Shown one piece after another: positions 20,916 to 34,500 of a DNA stretch of 64,000 nt. The stretch's first letter is position 1; every line of letters starts with the position of its first letter. Position numbers and translations under genes: made by a program. The stretch comes from Paramoeba atlantica (taxonomy: Eukaryota > Discosea), in contig CDRNVI010000051.1 of the NCBI GenBank assembly GCA_977017575.1, forward strand, positions 332,516 through 396,515, in the 5' to 3' direction. Below the pieces are notes generated by a model, which did no database searches, was not told the origin of the DNA, and worked only from the letters and a program-made list of their open reading frames with translations.

Positions 20916-23434
20916 AATGATAGCAATTATAAACGTTTACAAAAGAAAAATAAAAAATTCTGCAAAACACTTATTATTTTCAGAATATTGCCACATGTTG
21001 CTAAGTACACGTCACTTGCACTGTATTACACGTCACTTGCATCTGTACGTATAATACAGTAACTCAAAAAAGTGTACAAATGTTTCGACATTTGAATTAA
21101 TGTTTATATTTTTTTATCACAGAGAATCAGAGAATTTTAGGTTCTTCGTTAAAAGTGGTTGTAAAAGTGGTTGTTTTCAACTTAGAAGTCACTCGTGCTG
21201 TGCGCCATAAAATATTGCCCCTGAAATAAAATATCGCCCCTGATCGTTTACCGGACGCTGGTCTTCTCGAGCGCATGGAAGAAAACGTCATTAGTTTGTG
21301 TGTCAACTGGATAAATAATCGAAGGAAGCAATTAAAAGGATCTCCGTGCGGTAAAGTGATAGAGCTTTTGTGCACCGTTCCGATCGATGAGATGAGTGTC
21401 CACCAGTTGTAGTACCTTTCTGGGTCTGTTTGGAACTGAATAATTGAGTTTACAACTTTTTGTTTATGAGGGGATCTTTTTGAGGCCTTAAATGCTTTTT
21501 GTATGGTCTCTCGTAAAAGCACAATAGAGCCTTAGCCGTAAAGGCCTCGTACAACAACACAAGATCCGGAGGTATCCTCGCAAAAACACACTAAGGATCA
21601 TCACCAAACTTCACCCTCACACTTCGTTGCGGTGGCGACGATGCCGGGCTTGGGACCGGTGACAAATGCGTTTGTGAATCTGTTTGTGAAGTCTGTGATA
21701 ATGTATCTTTATAATCTTAATCTTTATAAAAAGAAACAAAGTTATTTGCTTGGGGAACGAGATCTATTAAACACAATGAAATCAAGACAAAATGCGAAAT
21801 TCCCCCCTCTTCCCTAATCCCCCCCGCCTTAAGCAAACCCAGGCAAACCCAGGTGGTTTCAGCCCTCTAAATAGGGGCGTAGAGGGGTGACAATTAAGTA
21901 GGAGGAGGCACAGTATTTGCAAATTTGTGATCTTTCTGAAGAACTTTTCAAGAAAGAATACAGAGTGCGAAAAATACGAATTATCAGAACGGTCTTGAAA
22001 CATTTTGACTTCAAGGAAAAGATTTTCAATTGAAACTCAGAGAGCTGGGTTTGGATATCATCAGAATTAACTGGAATGACTAACTTGACTTGAAAAGAAG
22101 AAAACTAATTTAGCTAGTGCTAGTACTATTTAGACACATTATATTTTGTGAGAGTGAAGGCTATGTGATCTTCTATCATATTTTCGTCTATACTTACAGG
22201 TAGTACCGAAGGTAACGAAAAGTAATAGAATAATACTTTTCGTTGTCTTTACAATTCTTTACAATGTTTTTCATTGCTTTTCTCCAATATTCTTCAAATA
22301 TTGGGTGAAAAGGGACTTTCTTCCCCCGAAAAAAAATTGAAGTTTTTTCATGGTGGTTTCTCAAACAAAATTTCAGTATTATCCGAGCGAGTGATTAAAC
22401 ATCGTATTTTTGCTACTTACACGACTCCGCTATATCATTTTTCTTTGCACAGGCTCTAAAATGTATAACAGTATCACTTTTTGTAGTTCGGAACCTTGGA
22501 TGACGTGATGATAGAAGCCTGTACCGTACAATGTGAATTGAGGAGTTCTTGTAATCCGCTGTTTAAGAATTTTAAAATTATTGTCCAGGCTCAGAACCGG
22601 AACCAAGCTAGAGCTCATAAATTTTCTTCTTTGGTACATTCTATTAAGGGAAGTACGAAGTTTAAAGTTTTTGGGGGAAAAAAGTCCCTTATGACCAAAT
22701 TTTGTGACCTCCCTTTTAATAAATTTTATAATAGCGGGAAGGGGGGGCAAAAGAAAGTGAATCAAATGAAACGTGTGAAAAGGGGTAAATTTTCAGACCT
22801 TCGTTTTTTCTGAAACTGACCGAAGTTTCAGGGGGAGGTCATGGTAACATTCGAGATATCAGAAGTGTCTTGAAACAGTTTAACTTCAAGGAAATGATTT
22901 TCAATTGGAACTCAGAGAGCTGGGTTTGGATATCATCACGAGTAAATGCAATGATAAGCAAGACTTTTAATGGGACGAAAAAAAGAATTAACAAACTACA
23001 CAGAAGATTTTACTTACGACTTTTCTTGCTTGAGCATTTGACAAACACATTTAACTGCTATTCTTGGATTAGTTAATATGCGTAACAAAGGAGTTTTAGC
23101 TTATGTAAAGGAGTTATTTTAGGGAAGAAGAGCTTTTGTTGCCTGATTGTGCTGTTAGATGAGTCAGTGTAAAGAAATCGTGTTCTAATGTTGAAAAAAA
23201 GTAGCGCATTTTCGATATTTTAGAACGGATAATTTGCATTACACATACATTCACTACAAGATACACATGTTTGTGAGTGAATCTGATTCAGATGCAAACG
23301 GCACTACTAGAAGGCGCTGTGCATATTCCACATATTTTCGTTCACTGGAGTTTCCAATGGGTTTATTTCGCTGCTTCTTTGAATCAAATTTATTGTCCAG
23401 AAGTCAAACTTCGAAATAGTCACCATAACTATTA
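20916..23434. other. Repeat-rich intergenic stretch without recognised gene (copy B)
   Basis: Exact counterpart of 7,512-10,030, including the degenerate direct repeat of about 110 bases (about 21,964-22,084 and 22,844-22,964). No recognised gene. Confidence 0.4.
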
Positions 23435-25090
23435 CAGTGGTTTCAGTTGATCTTGCCCCCCCCTCGGAATTTTGATTTCTTTGATCCGTTTTTGATTATC
23501 TTTTCAGCATTGGAGAGATCTCGTCCCCCTAGCGAAGCGCCTCGCCGCCTTTTTTTCATAGAGACCCCCTGGTGCCCCCTGGGTCCAAAAATCACTGTTT
23601 TTTAGACGTTTTCTGTGTACACAACCGCTTTTGCCACGTTTTCCCGATTTTCTGTATATTTTTTACATGTAAGTACGAATGATAGTGTTCTAAATTGATA
23701 ATTTGAAAGCTCTATGTCTAGTACTCTCTCTATTGCCTAGATTAATTTAGTCAACACCTCTACATTATGAAGATCAGACCCTCTAACCCCAAACAGGGGG
23801 AGTACATAGAACGATGTAAACCGGGGGTCAGCTCAATATTAAGGTTAGTTTAATATTAAGATCTACTTTAATATTAATATTGACACTTTAATATTAAGAT
23901 TCACGTTAACATTAAGCTTCGATTTTTTACGGATTTTCTTTGGCTCTTTGACTTTTCTGATTTTTCTGATTTTTCTAATGGACGTTATCGCTACAGTTTG
24001 GCCTTTCCGAGGAGGCCATGGGTCACGGTGGCCTCCCTTGAGGACCACTAGACGTGTCCTCCGCCGACGAGACTCTCGGCTCTCTGCATCTGGCGGTGGC
24101 CGAGCTCCCCGCACCTCGGCTCTGTCGCAGCTCTCTGCACCTGGAATGCCCCCGAAACTGTAATATGGGGATTACGCATCCGGCTCTCTGCACCTGGGAC
24201 GCCAGCTCTCCGCACCAGCACACCTCCGGCGAGGACGAAACCTCACTTGATCCACCCGTCGTATGCGGGATAAGGACATAGTGAGTAAATCTCTGCACTA
24301 TAAGTGCATGATAAAACAATGACGGCACTCAACGTAATTACGGAACACCTTAGTTAAGGGACAACCCCTTCTGGGACAAAAGTGTCCCGTAATTAAATGT
24401 CACTTAGCTTTGACCTGTCTCACGGAAAAGGGCAATACTACATACACAATATATCTCCCCATGGAGCCACCGAGTCCAAGTTTCTGGTGAGTGATTGTAC
24501 TGCAGGTTCTGTTGCTATATTTTTTCTTATTTTTGTACATGGCATATATGGGCGTGTAAAACTTTTCTGCTGACAATATGCCGGTCGAGCCGGATCCACC
24601 ACACTTCGTTCCAGGCAGTGGAGCGAAACGCACTCCCAAGGCCCAAGTGTGAAGAACCGGATGAAAGATCAAATGATAGTGAAGCATCACATTCCAGTGA
24701 TTCAGAGGATTCCTGTAAACTTTGAAAAAAAGGAGGTAGAAGTTCTACCGTAGAACTAAGATTTGCCCTTAAACGGGGGTACAACGGGAGTACGACTTAA
24801 TGTACCGGGTACCCTTTTATATACCGGGGGGGGGGGTATAATCGCTACCCAATATACCCCCACCCCCTTGTTTTTCACGGTGCCGTCATGAAATTACCCC
24901 TTTTAACCTCTTTGGTTAAGGTTGTCTAGCAAAAACAAACACTAAAAACATTGGAGCTAATATACCCCCCACCCCCCCGCATTATACCCCCCACCCGGTA
25001 TAAACGGAGAGCGAATATACCCCCCCTTAATATACAGGGTATACTTTATTATACCCCCCTGTACATATTAAGATTAGCATCTTTCCAATC

Positions 25091-25879
25091 TTAATTATCA
25101 AGATTGCTAAGAACCCTGTCAACTCCACCGTCGATGGCGAGGCCAAAGAATTTAGCTCCATCTATGGTTCGTCGAATGTCTTCCCAGATCATGTCGGCAA
25201 TTCGACGTTCACTGATATGAAATTCGCGAGGAGAAGGAAGGATCGATGCAGCTTCTGAAGGATGTATGTCGGGGGGAAATTCTTGAAATAAGGTCTTTAC
25301 GCACTCGAGGAATCCTTCGGTAGAAAGATTTCTCTGAGCTGCGAAACATGGGAGAGCTTCGGAGATGTACTCCTCTAGCGACTTGGGATTTGCAACTTCA
25401 CTGGAGTCTTCCATCCCCTGCTGCGCCTTCGAGCAGCACTCTTTCAAATGTTTATAACAAAAATTCTCCCCCTTGCTATGGGTCACCCACCCACATACTT
25501 TACATCGAACATGCTGTGTGTGGCCCATAGCATCATTCCGGATGCCTGAGACGTTTTTCCGAGCCCACTCGAGGCACAATTTTCCAGAGGACTCAACGCC
25601 GAGATCGCATCGCTCGTACGTTAATTGCTCCTGTCGACGGAGGCTTCCACAAGCGAGTGGATCGTTCCCGCAGTTGCTTTTTCTCTTTCTCTGGAGAACA
25701 TTCTCCTCTTCAAGCGGAGAGAGGGACGCACTTAACGCTACTTGGGAAGGTGTCTCTTCTAACTGTGACGTAATTGCGGCTACTCTCTCGCGATGCTCCC
25801 GTGCTGACGGTCGCTTTCTTGTGTTTTCAGGGGTGGGGGTTGAAGGTGCGCTTTCCGAGTTCTTTGAACGTTGCGTCAT
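25091..25879 (-). pseudogene. Truncated hAT-like transposase, 262 codons (copy B)
   Basis: Identical in translation to 11,678-12,466: a finger-like Cys/His block, helical region, and an end shortly after FFGLAIDGGVDR. It lacks the remaining catalytic fold and the C-terminal dimerisation part. Confidence 0.65.
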
Positions 25880-26529
25880 TTAAAACAGTGAGTGAGAAGG
25901 TGATTAAAGGAAGTGATAAGGTGCAAACAAAAAGGCTGAGCAATACTTGTGTACCAGTCCTAAATGTCGCAATAAAGACAAATCTTTCCATTCATATACA
26001 GGGAAAAACTACATTTCTATAGACACTTAATAAGATTATAGACACCTTCGAAAAGTAGTATCTCATAGTATATAAGATATCTCATAGTATAAGTAGTATC
26101 TCATAGTATAAAATACTAGTTAGACTATGTTAATATTAGCATTTCCAATCTTAATATTAGACTGACCCCCGGTTTAATCACAAAAGAGAAGAGAACCCCA
26201 CAATATGTGCAACACAATTGATTCAGTCCCAAAGAGACTTCGAAACGTGTTGCAAAACAATGGAAGCCATTCCGGATACTACTCCTCTTCTCATTAATTT
26301 TAATAAATGCCATTCCTATTTTTTCAAAGAAAAATTATAGATTTTCAAAAAATTATGGTTTTGAAGAAAAAAACAGGAAAAGCTAGAATAGAGGGGAGGA
26401 CACCGCAGAAAAATTTGACCCTCGCTTCCGACAAGGGCCTTGGATCTCACGTTCTGCGATAGCTTAGCGCAGAAAAATAGCGTTTTTCCATCAGGCAGGA
26501 TCATCAATCAGGACTTTTTGCCTAACCAT

Positions 26530-26597
26530 TCTCATTAATTTCTATAAATATAAATTTTCTTTTTTGTTATAATTAATATTTATAGAAATTAATGAGA
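26530..26597. repeat. 22-bp perfect inverted repeat with 24-base loop (copy B)
   Basis: Same hairpin as at 13,117-13,184, carried along by the duplication. Confidence 0.7.
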
Positions 26598-27363
26598 GGA
26601 GTTCTTTGCATTCAGAGTTAACTTTTGGACACAACCGTTTTTTGCTCCATTTTTCATAGACAAAAAGATGTCATATTTTTTTATTTTGGTCAACTTTCGG
26701 GTCACCCAGGGGGCACCAGGGGGTCTCTATGAAAAAAAGGCGGAAGAAGTCTTCGCTGGGGGAACGAGATCTCTCCAATGCTGCAAAGATGAGCAAAAAC
26801 GGATAAAAAAAGTCAAAATTCCGAGGGGGGGCAAGATCAACTGAGACCACTGTATAGTAGCCGTACAACAGCCATTTTCAAGCGTGCTGTATCGACATTT
26901 AGCGCTCTCGCCGTTGTATTGCAAGGCTACTGAATTTGTGCACTAGACATGTCATATGCAGCCCGATAAAAAATAGAAAAATAGGTGGTAAGAGAGTTAT
27001 TCCTACCGATGAGGCAATAGAATATTCTTCACGTGGTGTTCGGCAGTACTATTGCCCCAATATCGAACACTAGTAGACTTTGAATGTGCTGACGAGCTTG
27101 CTCCATAAAAAGCGAGGGTCCCGACTTTCGAACAGGCGGAAGCCCGTGGAAAATCCAATGGAAAATCCACCGAACTACTTGAAATAAAGGTTCGTAAAGG
27201 TTTCTACTGGAAATGCAGCATAGCCTCCGGTGAATTTGTCATAGTATCTTCGTTGATACACTCGAAGCCTCGTCAATCTAAATTGTACTGACGTCTTCGA
27301 TTTTATTCAGTCTCTCGCTAGTGAGGTACGACGTACAGGATTTCCGGTACGCTTTCCAAGCCA

Positions 27364-28563
27364 CCATGTCAGAAAAGTCGTTTTCTTGCCCTTATTTTTT
27401 CTATCGGCGCACGATTGGCCGAAGGCCACGAGTAGGGGGTAGTATGGCCGTAGGGGGTATAGCGAGGGCGTGCCTGAGCGGGCCTGAGTCATACGCGGCG
27501 TTGTTAGTGGAAAAAAATTTGCGAATTGCAACAATTTTCGAAGCCCGATGTACTTGCACCAAAACATCTGCTTTTTGTCTGATGAAAAACAAATTCTGGA
27601 AAACAAAAGCGTGGGCGGTGGGGGAAGTAAACTGAGCGTGAAGAAATGTAGCTGAAAAAAGTGTCGAAAAGCGGAAAAATATCAGGAAAAATAGCCGAGG
27701 CACTGAACCTCCTTAACAGGCACCCAATCCTGCCTAACACATTGACCCTTCCCCTGCGAGAAACACCAAACTCAGAACGATACAGAAGACATCTCAAACA
27801 ATTAGAAAACGCCTGAGAGCTAGAGCCCGAGCGTCGCTCGCTGCACGATAGGGCGGTACACCGCAGTGTACAAAGATGACACATCCACTCGAGTAATTTG
27901 ACCTCGACCATGCGAACTAAAATTCGCGAAGGAACCGGGGCATCATTTAATACACAACGTGTAAAAGATTCATTCCCATTCGGAGACAGTTTAGAATCTC
28001 AGATCCGGTTCCTCCACGCAGACGTGCGCACCTACTACACCAATTCCCCATATCTGCGGTTCTCGGCGACGTCTGTGTCCGCATTGGCACTCGGATTCTC
28101 AGGTCCCGCGTATTGCACATGGGCTTTAAGCTCGCGTGTGGAATTGCGCAGGCACTAATCTGGGGCACAATTCTACACAGAGAACCTGGCGATGAGTTAC
28201 TAGACCCTATCACAGAGCTAAATCAAGAAACAGCACCAGGCATTGTACAAAACCCAGGAAAAGCAGTAATCGCTATCTTGTACGACTCAATCCTGTTAGT
28301 GGCGAGGGCGCGCGTGAGCGGACCTGAGCCATACGCGGCGTTGTTAGTGGGAAACAATTTTCGAATTGTAAAATTTTTCGAAGCCCCATGAACAGGCACT
28401 AAAACATCTGCTTTTTGTCGGTTGGAAAACAAATTCTAGAAAAAAAGTGACAGGGAAAAGTGGAAAACTAAAGCGCGGGCGGGGTGGAAGTACCTTGAAC
28501 GTGAAAAAAAGTATCTGAAAAAAGTGTCGAAAAGCGGAAAAATATCAGGAAAAACATTTTTTG
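27364..28563 (+). mobile_element. Retroelement relic with direct repeats (copy B)
   Basis: Counterpart of 13,951-15,150: broken RT-like frames between two degenerate direct repeats. The further partial repeat is at about 29,998-30,368. Confidence 0.45.
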
Positions 28564-28918
28564 TGAAGCAGGGCGAATGCAGTAAGCCAAAAGTGGTGAA
28601 GAAAAGGGATAGGAAAGGTACAAAAAGTCGTGTTCTAAATGAATCATAACAAATAAATGAAAATAATTATGGAAATAATTTATCAAAATTTTACAAATCA
28701 ATATTTTTTTGGCGCTTTTTAGGTATACTTTTTAGTTATTATGGAGAAACGCGTTCGCTATATTGTAGATCACTTGCAACACCTTTTTTACGTAGATGTG
28801 TCGCAGAAAAGTAATAACAACAAATTTACGACTCCTCTGTGGTACTATCCGAGTAGTCACTATACAAACTTGATAATGAGTTTATAGTTTCACTGGAACT
28901 GTAGTCCCCCGAATTAGA

Positions 28919-29671
28919 CTATCCTTGCGGTAAATACATCACGTACGACGGCAATTTCACATCTGGAGCATAGGAAGAAAAATTGTTGCGTCGCAAATCT
29001 AGATGCACAATCACGTCTCGATTAGTCGGTTTCAATAAAGTCTTCAAATCCACGACCCCTTCAAGACGGTTGCGGTGGAGGCCCAAATATTGGATAGTCT
29101 CCGGAAGTTTGTCTAATTTTATAGTCCCTGTAAATAAATTGCGATCAAGAAACAGCTGGAGTAGCATCGGCGGAAGGGCAGTTAGGTTTATCTCACCAGA
29201 AAATCGATTACTCTGGACCATCATTTCTGTAAGAGTTCGAGGCAGGTTCGTAAGATCAAGTGCACCAGACAAAACGTTAGTCTCGGCGATGAAATAATCT
29301 AACTGTTCGGGGTACTGTATTTCAGTTACTGCACCCTCGAGGCGCGGGTGTCCTACTACGGCTATATGAAGCAGGGTTTTAGGTAAATTATCCCAAGAGA
29401 GGTGCCCACGTAATCTAAGTGTGCGAAAACTGTGATACCATGATATTCCGATAATAGTTTGTGTAGAATCACACACCACTCCTAACCAGGTACATACAGA
29501 AACTTTTTTTACTTTCCCGAACCATCCTTTTTTTGAAGTTTTCCACGATTTTGGCTTCTCAAGAATGGGTGACACAAACCGTTCCATCATGTCTTCTTGA
29601 GGAAGCAAATAAGAAGAGACTTTACCACGCCTCAAGTCAGAGCCGTCGTCAGCGTTGTAAACAGTAAACAT
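28919..29671 (-). CDS. Short leucine-rich repeat protein, 250 aa (copy B)
   Basis: Identical in translation to 15,506-16,258: the C-T-W-L-G-V-V-C cap and about six LRRs. This is the copy nearest to the intact XPO1, in the same orientation. Confidence 0.75.
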   Translation of the reverse strand: MFTVYNADDGSDLRRGKVSSYLLPQEDMMERFVSPILEKPKSWKTSKKGWFGKVKKVSVCTWLGVVCDSTQTIIGISWYHSFRTLRLRGHLSWDNLPKTLLHIAVVGHPRLEGAVTEIQYPEQLDYFIAETNVLSGALDLTNLPRTLTEMMVQSNRFSGEINLTALPPMLLQLFLDRNLFTGTIKLDKLPETIQYLGLHRNRLEGVVDLKTLLKPTNRDVIVHLDLRRNNFSSYAPDVKLPSYVMYLPQG

Positions 29672-31517
29672 TAAACAGAATTTTTTAAACTGTTTTCTTT
29701 TCCTTTAAACTGTGTTTTTTAAGCGGGAGTATGATTATTGTACAAAATTAGAGCTTCGTCACGTACGAAATGCATAAAAACCAAAAGTCTTGGGAAATTT
29801 TGAACTAACTCTCACAAGAATACTATCTGTTTTTACTTACCACCTCTTTTTATCCTTTCTAAAAGTTTGTTGCAAGGATTTGAAATGGGATTAGTTCTAC
29901 TGAAGGGGTATGCTGAAGACACTCCCTTCATAAAGTGCCCAAAAAAAGTCTGAAAAATATATTTGGTTTCTACCTCAAACGATTTACATAATAGCTATTT
30001 TTTGACGACAAGAAAAGTCGTTTTTTTGCACGAGTGTTTTCAAACTGCGCACGAGCGGCCGAAGGCCACGAGTGTTTTCTGAGTCGAAAACATGGCTTTC
30101 CTTATATTTTATCCGCTTTGAGACATTTTTGCTAAGATTTTCTACAGTTTTACATGGGAAAAAGAATGCCCAGTAAAGAGGGGAACAACACGCGGCGTTG
30201 TTAGTGGGAAAACATCCGCCTTTTGCCTGATGAAAACTAATTTCTGGAAAACAAAAGTGCGTGTGGAGGGAAAAGTAGAAGACAAAAGTGTAGGCGGAGG
30301 GAAAAGTAACCTGAGCGTGAAGAAATTTTTCTGATAAAAGCGTCGAAAAGCGGAAGAATATCAGATTATATCAAATGTTTTATGTAAAGTTTTATGTATA
30401 CGAACCCATGGTCAAAATAAGGCGCCCTCCTCTAAAATCTCAATGCTTCGTTTTTTAGGCTAATTTTGTTGCATTTTATAGATCTCAACACATTTTTTTG
30501 GATTTTTTAGATCTCAATATAGAGAATTTCCGGGTTAAGAAGCGTAGCCCCCTCTTAAAACGCTTCTCAAAAATTTACACTCTTTAACAGCAAAAATGTT
30601 CTCCCCTCTGAGAAATTCAACTTTGTTTCCTCTCATTTTTGTTGCAAACGAGAGATCTCGTTTCACTAGCGAAGATTATTGATACATTCATCTCATAGTG
30701 ACCCCTGGTGCCTCCCGATAGCAGGAATCGGTTAGAGCTTTGGGTTAGAGATCGGTCGTGAAAGTTAGCGTTCAATCCGTCTTTATGGAACAAATCTTAT
30801 ATACGCCAACATCTTTAAAAGATGATCTTTTATCACCCACTTGATGGTAATAGTGAAGAACATAGCAGAAAATCTGTCAAGAAAGCTCACAGGGCAACAG
30901 GTCGCTCCATTTGAATTCTTTTACTTTAACTATCGTACAATCCATTATTGCAACGGATCGCTCCTATAGTTTATGGAATTCATCGGGAAGCATGTGCAAT
31001 TTTCTATGCAGGGGGTTCTAAAGTAGGGACCCCATCCCGGGGTTTTGAAAAACGTTCGGGGACCACTTTCCGCGTTAATCAACTCACCAGAGGTTATTGC
31101 TCCGTTTTGGCGTTGCATACTACTGTAAAGTCTACGTATTCCTTTCGTTAATTTCGTAATATTCTAGCGCCGAAGGGAAGGTAGTCATTGCATAAAAAAG
31201 GATTACGTACATATTTGTCGTATGGGAAGGATTAAAAATGGAAAGGTTAAATGATGGTGGGATTAAGCTTATCTTTGTCAAATTAGTAACATGCTGATTA
31301 ACAGGTCCAAAAACAAATCTATCTAGCGCATACCGAGCGACCAATTGAGAACGTAGTCCTTTCCCTGCTAAATTGCAGTTAAATTGTAAAGTACATTTTA
31401 TCCTTCCACAATTCACACAAACTCTTTTCACCTACCAGCAACCGTTTCATTTGTGAAGTGATCTTGCTTAATTTTACTTCATTTGACTCTCGGGGAACAT
31501 GAACTCTCAGTGAAGTG
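29672..31517. other. Repeat debris downstream of XPO1 (copy B)
   Basis: Counterpart of 16,259-18,104. It holds the retroelement-type repeat, a decayed Tc1/mariner TIR (about 30,657-30,725) and the small frame at 31,132-31,431. No convincing gene. Confidence 0.35.
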
Positions 31518-34500
31518 CTACTCATCCCCCTGTGCTTGTTGTGCATACGTCGTGGAGTGCTTTTCCACCACAAATCCCGGCACGGCGGCCAGAAACGACG
31601 GAACCGCCGCAGAACCCCGTTGTGCGGCCGTTCCCAGAGGAGAGGTTTCCCCCCTTGACCCCATGACCTCAGGACTCCCCCCCACTCCCCCACGATTCGG
31701 GGAAGAAGAAGAAGAGTCCCCGGGGAGGGCCAACTCCTGTGCATCTCGTGGTCCCCACTCCTTCAACTCAATCACAAAGTCACGGAGCAGCGCCGTGAGT
31801 GCGGGGAGGTTCGTCCCATGCGACCCACACAGCGCGGTGACAAACCGATCGACTTGGGTAAACGTTAGATTGGGAAACGCCGTGGAGAGCGTTGTGGTCA
31901 GATACTGCTGGATGTAACCCAACGAGCTGGTCTCGGGGTCCTGATCCGCCGCGATCCGAGCCGCCCCGGGGGCGACCTGGAGAATCAGGGCGATGATTTT
32001 CACGTGCTGGGCGAAATCCCCTTTATGGAGGGTGTCGGTCATCGCGACCATCACCTCGGTGAGGATGGTGATCGCGTAGGCCACGTAGAAGGGTGCCGCC
32101 AGGGGACTCTGGGAGACACGGTAGAGAAACTCCAGGAGCATCTCAGCCCCGGGCCCGGAGACGGCGCTGGTGGTGTGCTTCATCGACCACAGCACACCGT
32201 CCATAATCATCGGGGACTCCTGGGCGTAACGTAGAAACGGATCAAAGCAGTTTTTGGTAAGCGCGCGCATGAGTTTGAAAACCTGAACGCGGTGGTCGGG
32301 GTAGTCCTGCATGTTCTCGGAGATCATCTGGAGTGTGGGCTCCACGGCGGAGGCACAAATCTCAGAGACATTGTCCCCGACGAAGATACGCAGGCGCTCG
32401 CAGATTGTGGTGAGCAAAGTCAGCAGCTGTGCGTCCCGCAGTGCGGGGAGTGAGCTCTTGTACTCCGGAAGAATGGTGTCGAATACGAGTGGGAGAAGGT
32501 ATCGCGCTACGGGCTCAGGCATCCGTGTGCTGCTGCAGAGCTCTGCAAACACTTTTAAGATTTCACGTCGCACGCCCCGGAGTAGCTTCATGGGATAGGT
32601 GTGGATCACATTGGCGTCGCGTAGTTTCAGTTGCTCGTTGATTACAGAAGTGATTTTGCCGTAAAGGTCCATTAGGTTCTCCCGCCGATTGTGTACGTGG
32701 TGGACGAAGGTATGTCCTAAGCCTTTACCAGCACACACCTCACACCGTAGTAAGTAGATTAACTTCCGCAAGACATCGGGCTCCAGAATGTTCACCGTAC
32801 CTTGTTGCAAGCTACTGACTAAAGAGTCCCAATCGGATACAATCACGCGGTAGAGCTCCGGTATGAAAGTCTGTTCCTGTACCGGCTCCGGGGCAGCTCC
32901 AACAATAACGCCTAGGGCTTCGAATAACACGTAAATATGAGAACTCTGAAGTACTGGGAGGACTTTGGGTAGTTTCGTTTGAATGAACTCAAGCACGTAC
33001 GGAAAGTCGTTCTCCTGAGAACCTTCACACAAATTTGTACCGCACAGGCGTGCGAGTTTAAGAAACGTATCAACGGCCATGTCCTGCACTCCAGGAAATG
33101 TTTCTTCCATAAATTCGGTAAGCTTGTTCATTACTGTAGTAAGAAATCGATAGTGACTCCGCAGAAACCGGGGGTACTGTCCTACAACGTACATGATGTT
33201 GGAAGCAATCACAGCACGGTTTTCCTTCCCGCTGGTAACGTCGCACAGCTCAAGCAAAATTCGAATCACACGAATAAAGAAGGTACGCTCGTGTGCTTCC
33301 TCCATAGTGCCACTAATCGCGCCTACCGTCCAGCAGAGCTGATTGAGTTCCCTCCAGGTCCATTCCGTGTCGGAGGGTTGCTGGCCACCAAATTCCTCCT
33401 CTCCTGTCCCCTGCGGAGCTGACCGTTCAGGAACCACATTGTCATCGAGCCGCGCCAGAAAATGAATATGCTCGAGATTATCCAACAGCAAGGTTTCAAT
33501 CTGCTTCAAATTCAAGTGCGCAAGCAGCACCAACGTCTGTCGCATGGTGTTATACAAATCAATCGTCTCCACATCCGTGAGATACTCCTTCGTCAACTCC
33601 CCCTGCTCATCCTCCACAATAATCACCTCTTCTGGTTTCGCCATCGACCCCGTGAGCACGGGAAGCAACGCCGTAAACACCTCACGGTACAGCAGTGCCC
33701 GACCTTGATGCCTTTTCTGGGCAAACGAGAACGTTCCCCATCCCCCTGGCCCTCCCTCCTCCCCACGCTGGTGCGTATTCTGCGTGGCTGAATGCATCTC
33801 CGCGTACACGCGCTTACACAAGTGCAGCCAGTACTCCACACAGACCTTGAAATTCTCCTTATCCTCCAGTCGCGTTAGCGCGACCAAATACATGTGGCCG
33901 CCGAGGGTCTCCTCGGGGACCGCCTCGAGCCAGCCCGCGTGGTTCGTGAAAAGGCTAATCAGGAACAGCGAGAGGTTGTGGAGGAAGTCGCGTTGCTCCT
34001 CGGAGCCGCTCTCGTGGGCGTGGTGGAGCGTTTGCAGGAGTGAGGGCGCGGAGTCGGGGGGGTAGAGTGTGGCGACGTGACGCATGACCCCGCGGTAGAG
34101 CGTGAGAACCATTTGTTGCTGTTGGTGGTGGTGGTGGTGAGCGTCCGTGCTCGCAGAAAACGTGGAACCGGAAGAAGACGAAGATGAAGAAGCAGAGCTG
34201 CTGCTAATCTCGGTAAGACAACGAAGCGCGCTGTTTCGGGTGAGTCCGACAGGGAGGAAACGAGACCCGAGGAGGGAGACGAGAGGGGTAGAGGAGAGAC
34301 TTTCGGGGGGTACCCAGGAAAGGTAGCGTTCGAGCATTTGTAGCGCGGAGGTGAGGACGCGAGGGTCCTCACTGTTTTCCAGGGCGTCGAGTCCGGTGGT
34401 CATGATTTGAGCGTACTCTTGGAGTAGAGCTTGCTTTTTGCGTTCCGCCATGCGCTGCGTCATGGTGGCGTTTTCGTAGTTGAACACCTCTTCTGAGAGT

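Larger units (their letters stand above)
23435..26852. mobile_element. Tc1/mariner-type TIR element with TA target site (copy B)
   Basis: Counterpart of 10,031-13,439 with the same CAGTGGTTTCAG and CTGAGACCACTG ends and flanking TA. This copy carries the 9-base expansion. The nested TAAACCGGGGGTCAG element is at 23,817-26,176 and the hairpin at 26,530-26,597. Confidence 0.75.
18171..31585. repeat. 13.4-kb direct tandem duplication, copy B
   Basis: Second copy of 4,767-18,172. It is 9 bases longer because of one additional TTTTTCTGA-type unit near 23,955-23,985 (copy A has one unit fewer near 10,550). It ends inside the last codons of the intact XPO1 gene. Its left end shares the GG microhomology at 18,171-18,172 with copy A. 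Confidence 0.95.

Noticed and set aside
33462-34372. Several ORFs of 93-147 codons overlapping XPO1 on both strands
   Set aside because: XPO1 is conserved throughout this stretch; the other frames have no family resemblance.
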